Shown: in pieces, positions 28,436-28,517 of the stretch
Layout: every line of letters begins with the position of its first letter
Position numbering within the stretch: position 1 is the stretch's first letter
NCBI GenBank assembly: GCA_003697105.1
Contig: RFFQ01000181.1
Span: 1 to 28,517 of the forward strand
DNA length: 28,517 nucleotides
Origin: Gemmatimonadota bacterium
GTDB taxonomy: Bacteria; 4572-55; J002
Direction of reading: 5' to 3'
Notes under the pieces: model-generated
What the model was told of the DNA's origin: nothing
Databases searched by the model: none
Seen by the model: only the letters and a program-made list of their open reading frames with translations
Translations under genes and position numbers: made by a program

Positions 28436-28517
28436 CAAAACCCCTACATATTGTGTGTTGTAAAGTACTGACATCACAAGATATTGTGAATATCTATAAA
28501 AACAGATAACATAATTA
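28436..28517. other. AT-rich sequence after dnaA, possibly the start of an origin or intergenic region
   Basis: 82 bp, visibly AT-rich, with no gene start seen. ATATTGTG occurs twice (28448-28455 and 28481-28488). The second copy lies in a perfect dyad GATATT-GTG-AATATC (28480-28494). No canonical DnaA box is present; the best is TGTGAATAT, two mismatches from TGTGGATAA. The stretch is cut by the window edge. Confidence 0.35.

Overview
The window is ordinary bacterial chromosome, most likely from a diderm of the FCB superphylum (a KSB1/Calditrichota-like lineage is my best guess). The main pointers are a secreted subtilisin ending in a sorting tail with the NFPNPFNP signature, a very large alpha-2-macroglobulin, a C-terminally aromatic outer-membrane barrel, and a YpdA-type reductase, whose family is associated with bacillithiol. 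This placement is inference; there is no rRNA here. Base composition looks moderate, with the dnaA end visibly more AT-rich. I see no insertion sequence, prophage, CRISPR array or integrase.

Layout. 1-4787: the 3' part of a membrane-anchored PP2C (SpoIIE/RsbU-type) phosphatase, then a tightly packed plus-strand run of a small TM2-like protein, a YpdA-like flavoprotein, an NTF2-like protein, CinA and an unknown protein coupled to cinA. A near-consensus promoter overlaps the phosphatase stop codon and produces a leader full of degenerate 7-bp repeats. 4824-8291: a thioredoxin-fold protein (-), a nucleosidase/radical-SAM pair (+) resembling MTA/SAH nucleosidase and spore photoproduct lyase, and a DMT permease (-). 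8331-10469: a subtilisin-family protease and CutA (-). 10681-16536: a 1951-residue TPR/alpha-2-macroglobulin protein with an intact thioester motif; the same 7-bp repeat is embedded in its reading frame. 16647-16807: tRNA-Lys(CTT) and tRNA-Arg(TCG) (-), sharing a divergent control region with a secreted CarboxypepD_reg-like protein (16988-18034, +). 18117-23439: tyrS, a YbbR/CdaR-like protein, an alpha/beta hydrolase and two GT4 glycosyltransferases, closely spaced. 23539-25637: a third glycosyltransferase translationally coupled to miaA (-). 25766-28435: an outer-membrane barrel protein and dnaA; the window ends 82 bp past dnaA, perhaps near an origin.

How the parts work together. Several intergenic regions carry unusually good housekeeping promoters (TTGACA, 17-18 bp, TATNNT-like), which makes the operon structure readable. 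The most interesting signals are: (i) a heptanucleotide repeat family found both in an mRNA leader and in frame inside the macroglobulin gene; (ii) a large, almost perfect inverted repeat placed symmetrically between the two -35 boxes of the divergent tRNA/CarboxypepD_reg promoters; (iii) a radical-SAM enzyme paired with a nucleosidase that could clear its 5'-deoxyadenosine by-product; (iv) a DnaA-box-like 9-mer over the -10 element of dnaA; and (v) a YpdA homologue lacking the cysteine at the position described as active in Firmicutes. None is proven from sequence alone.
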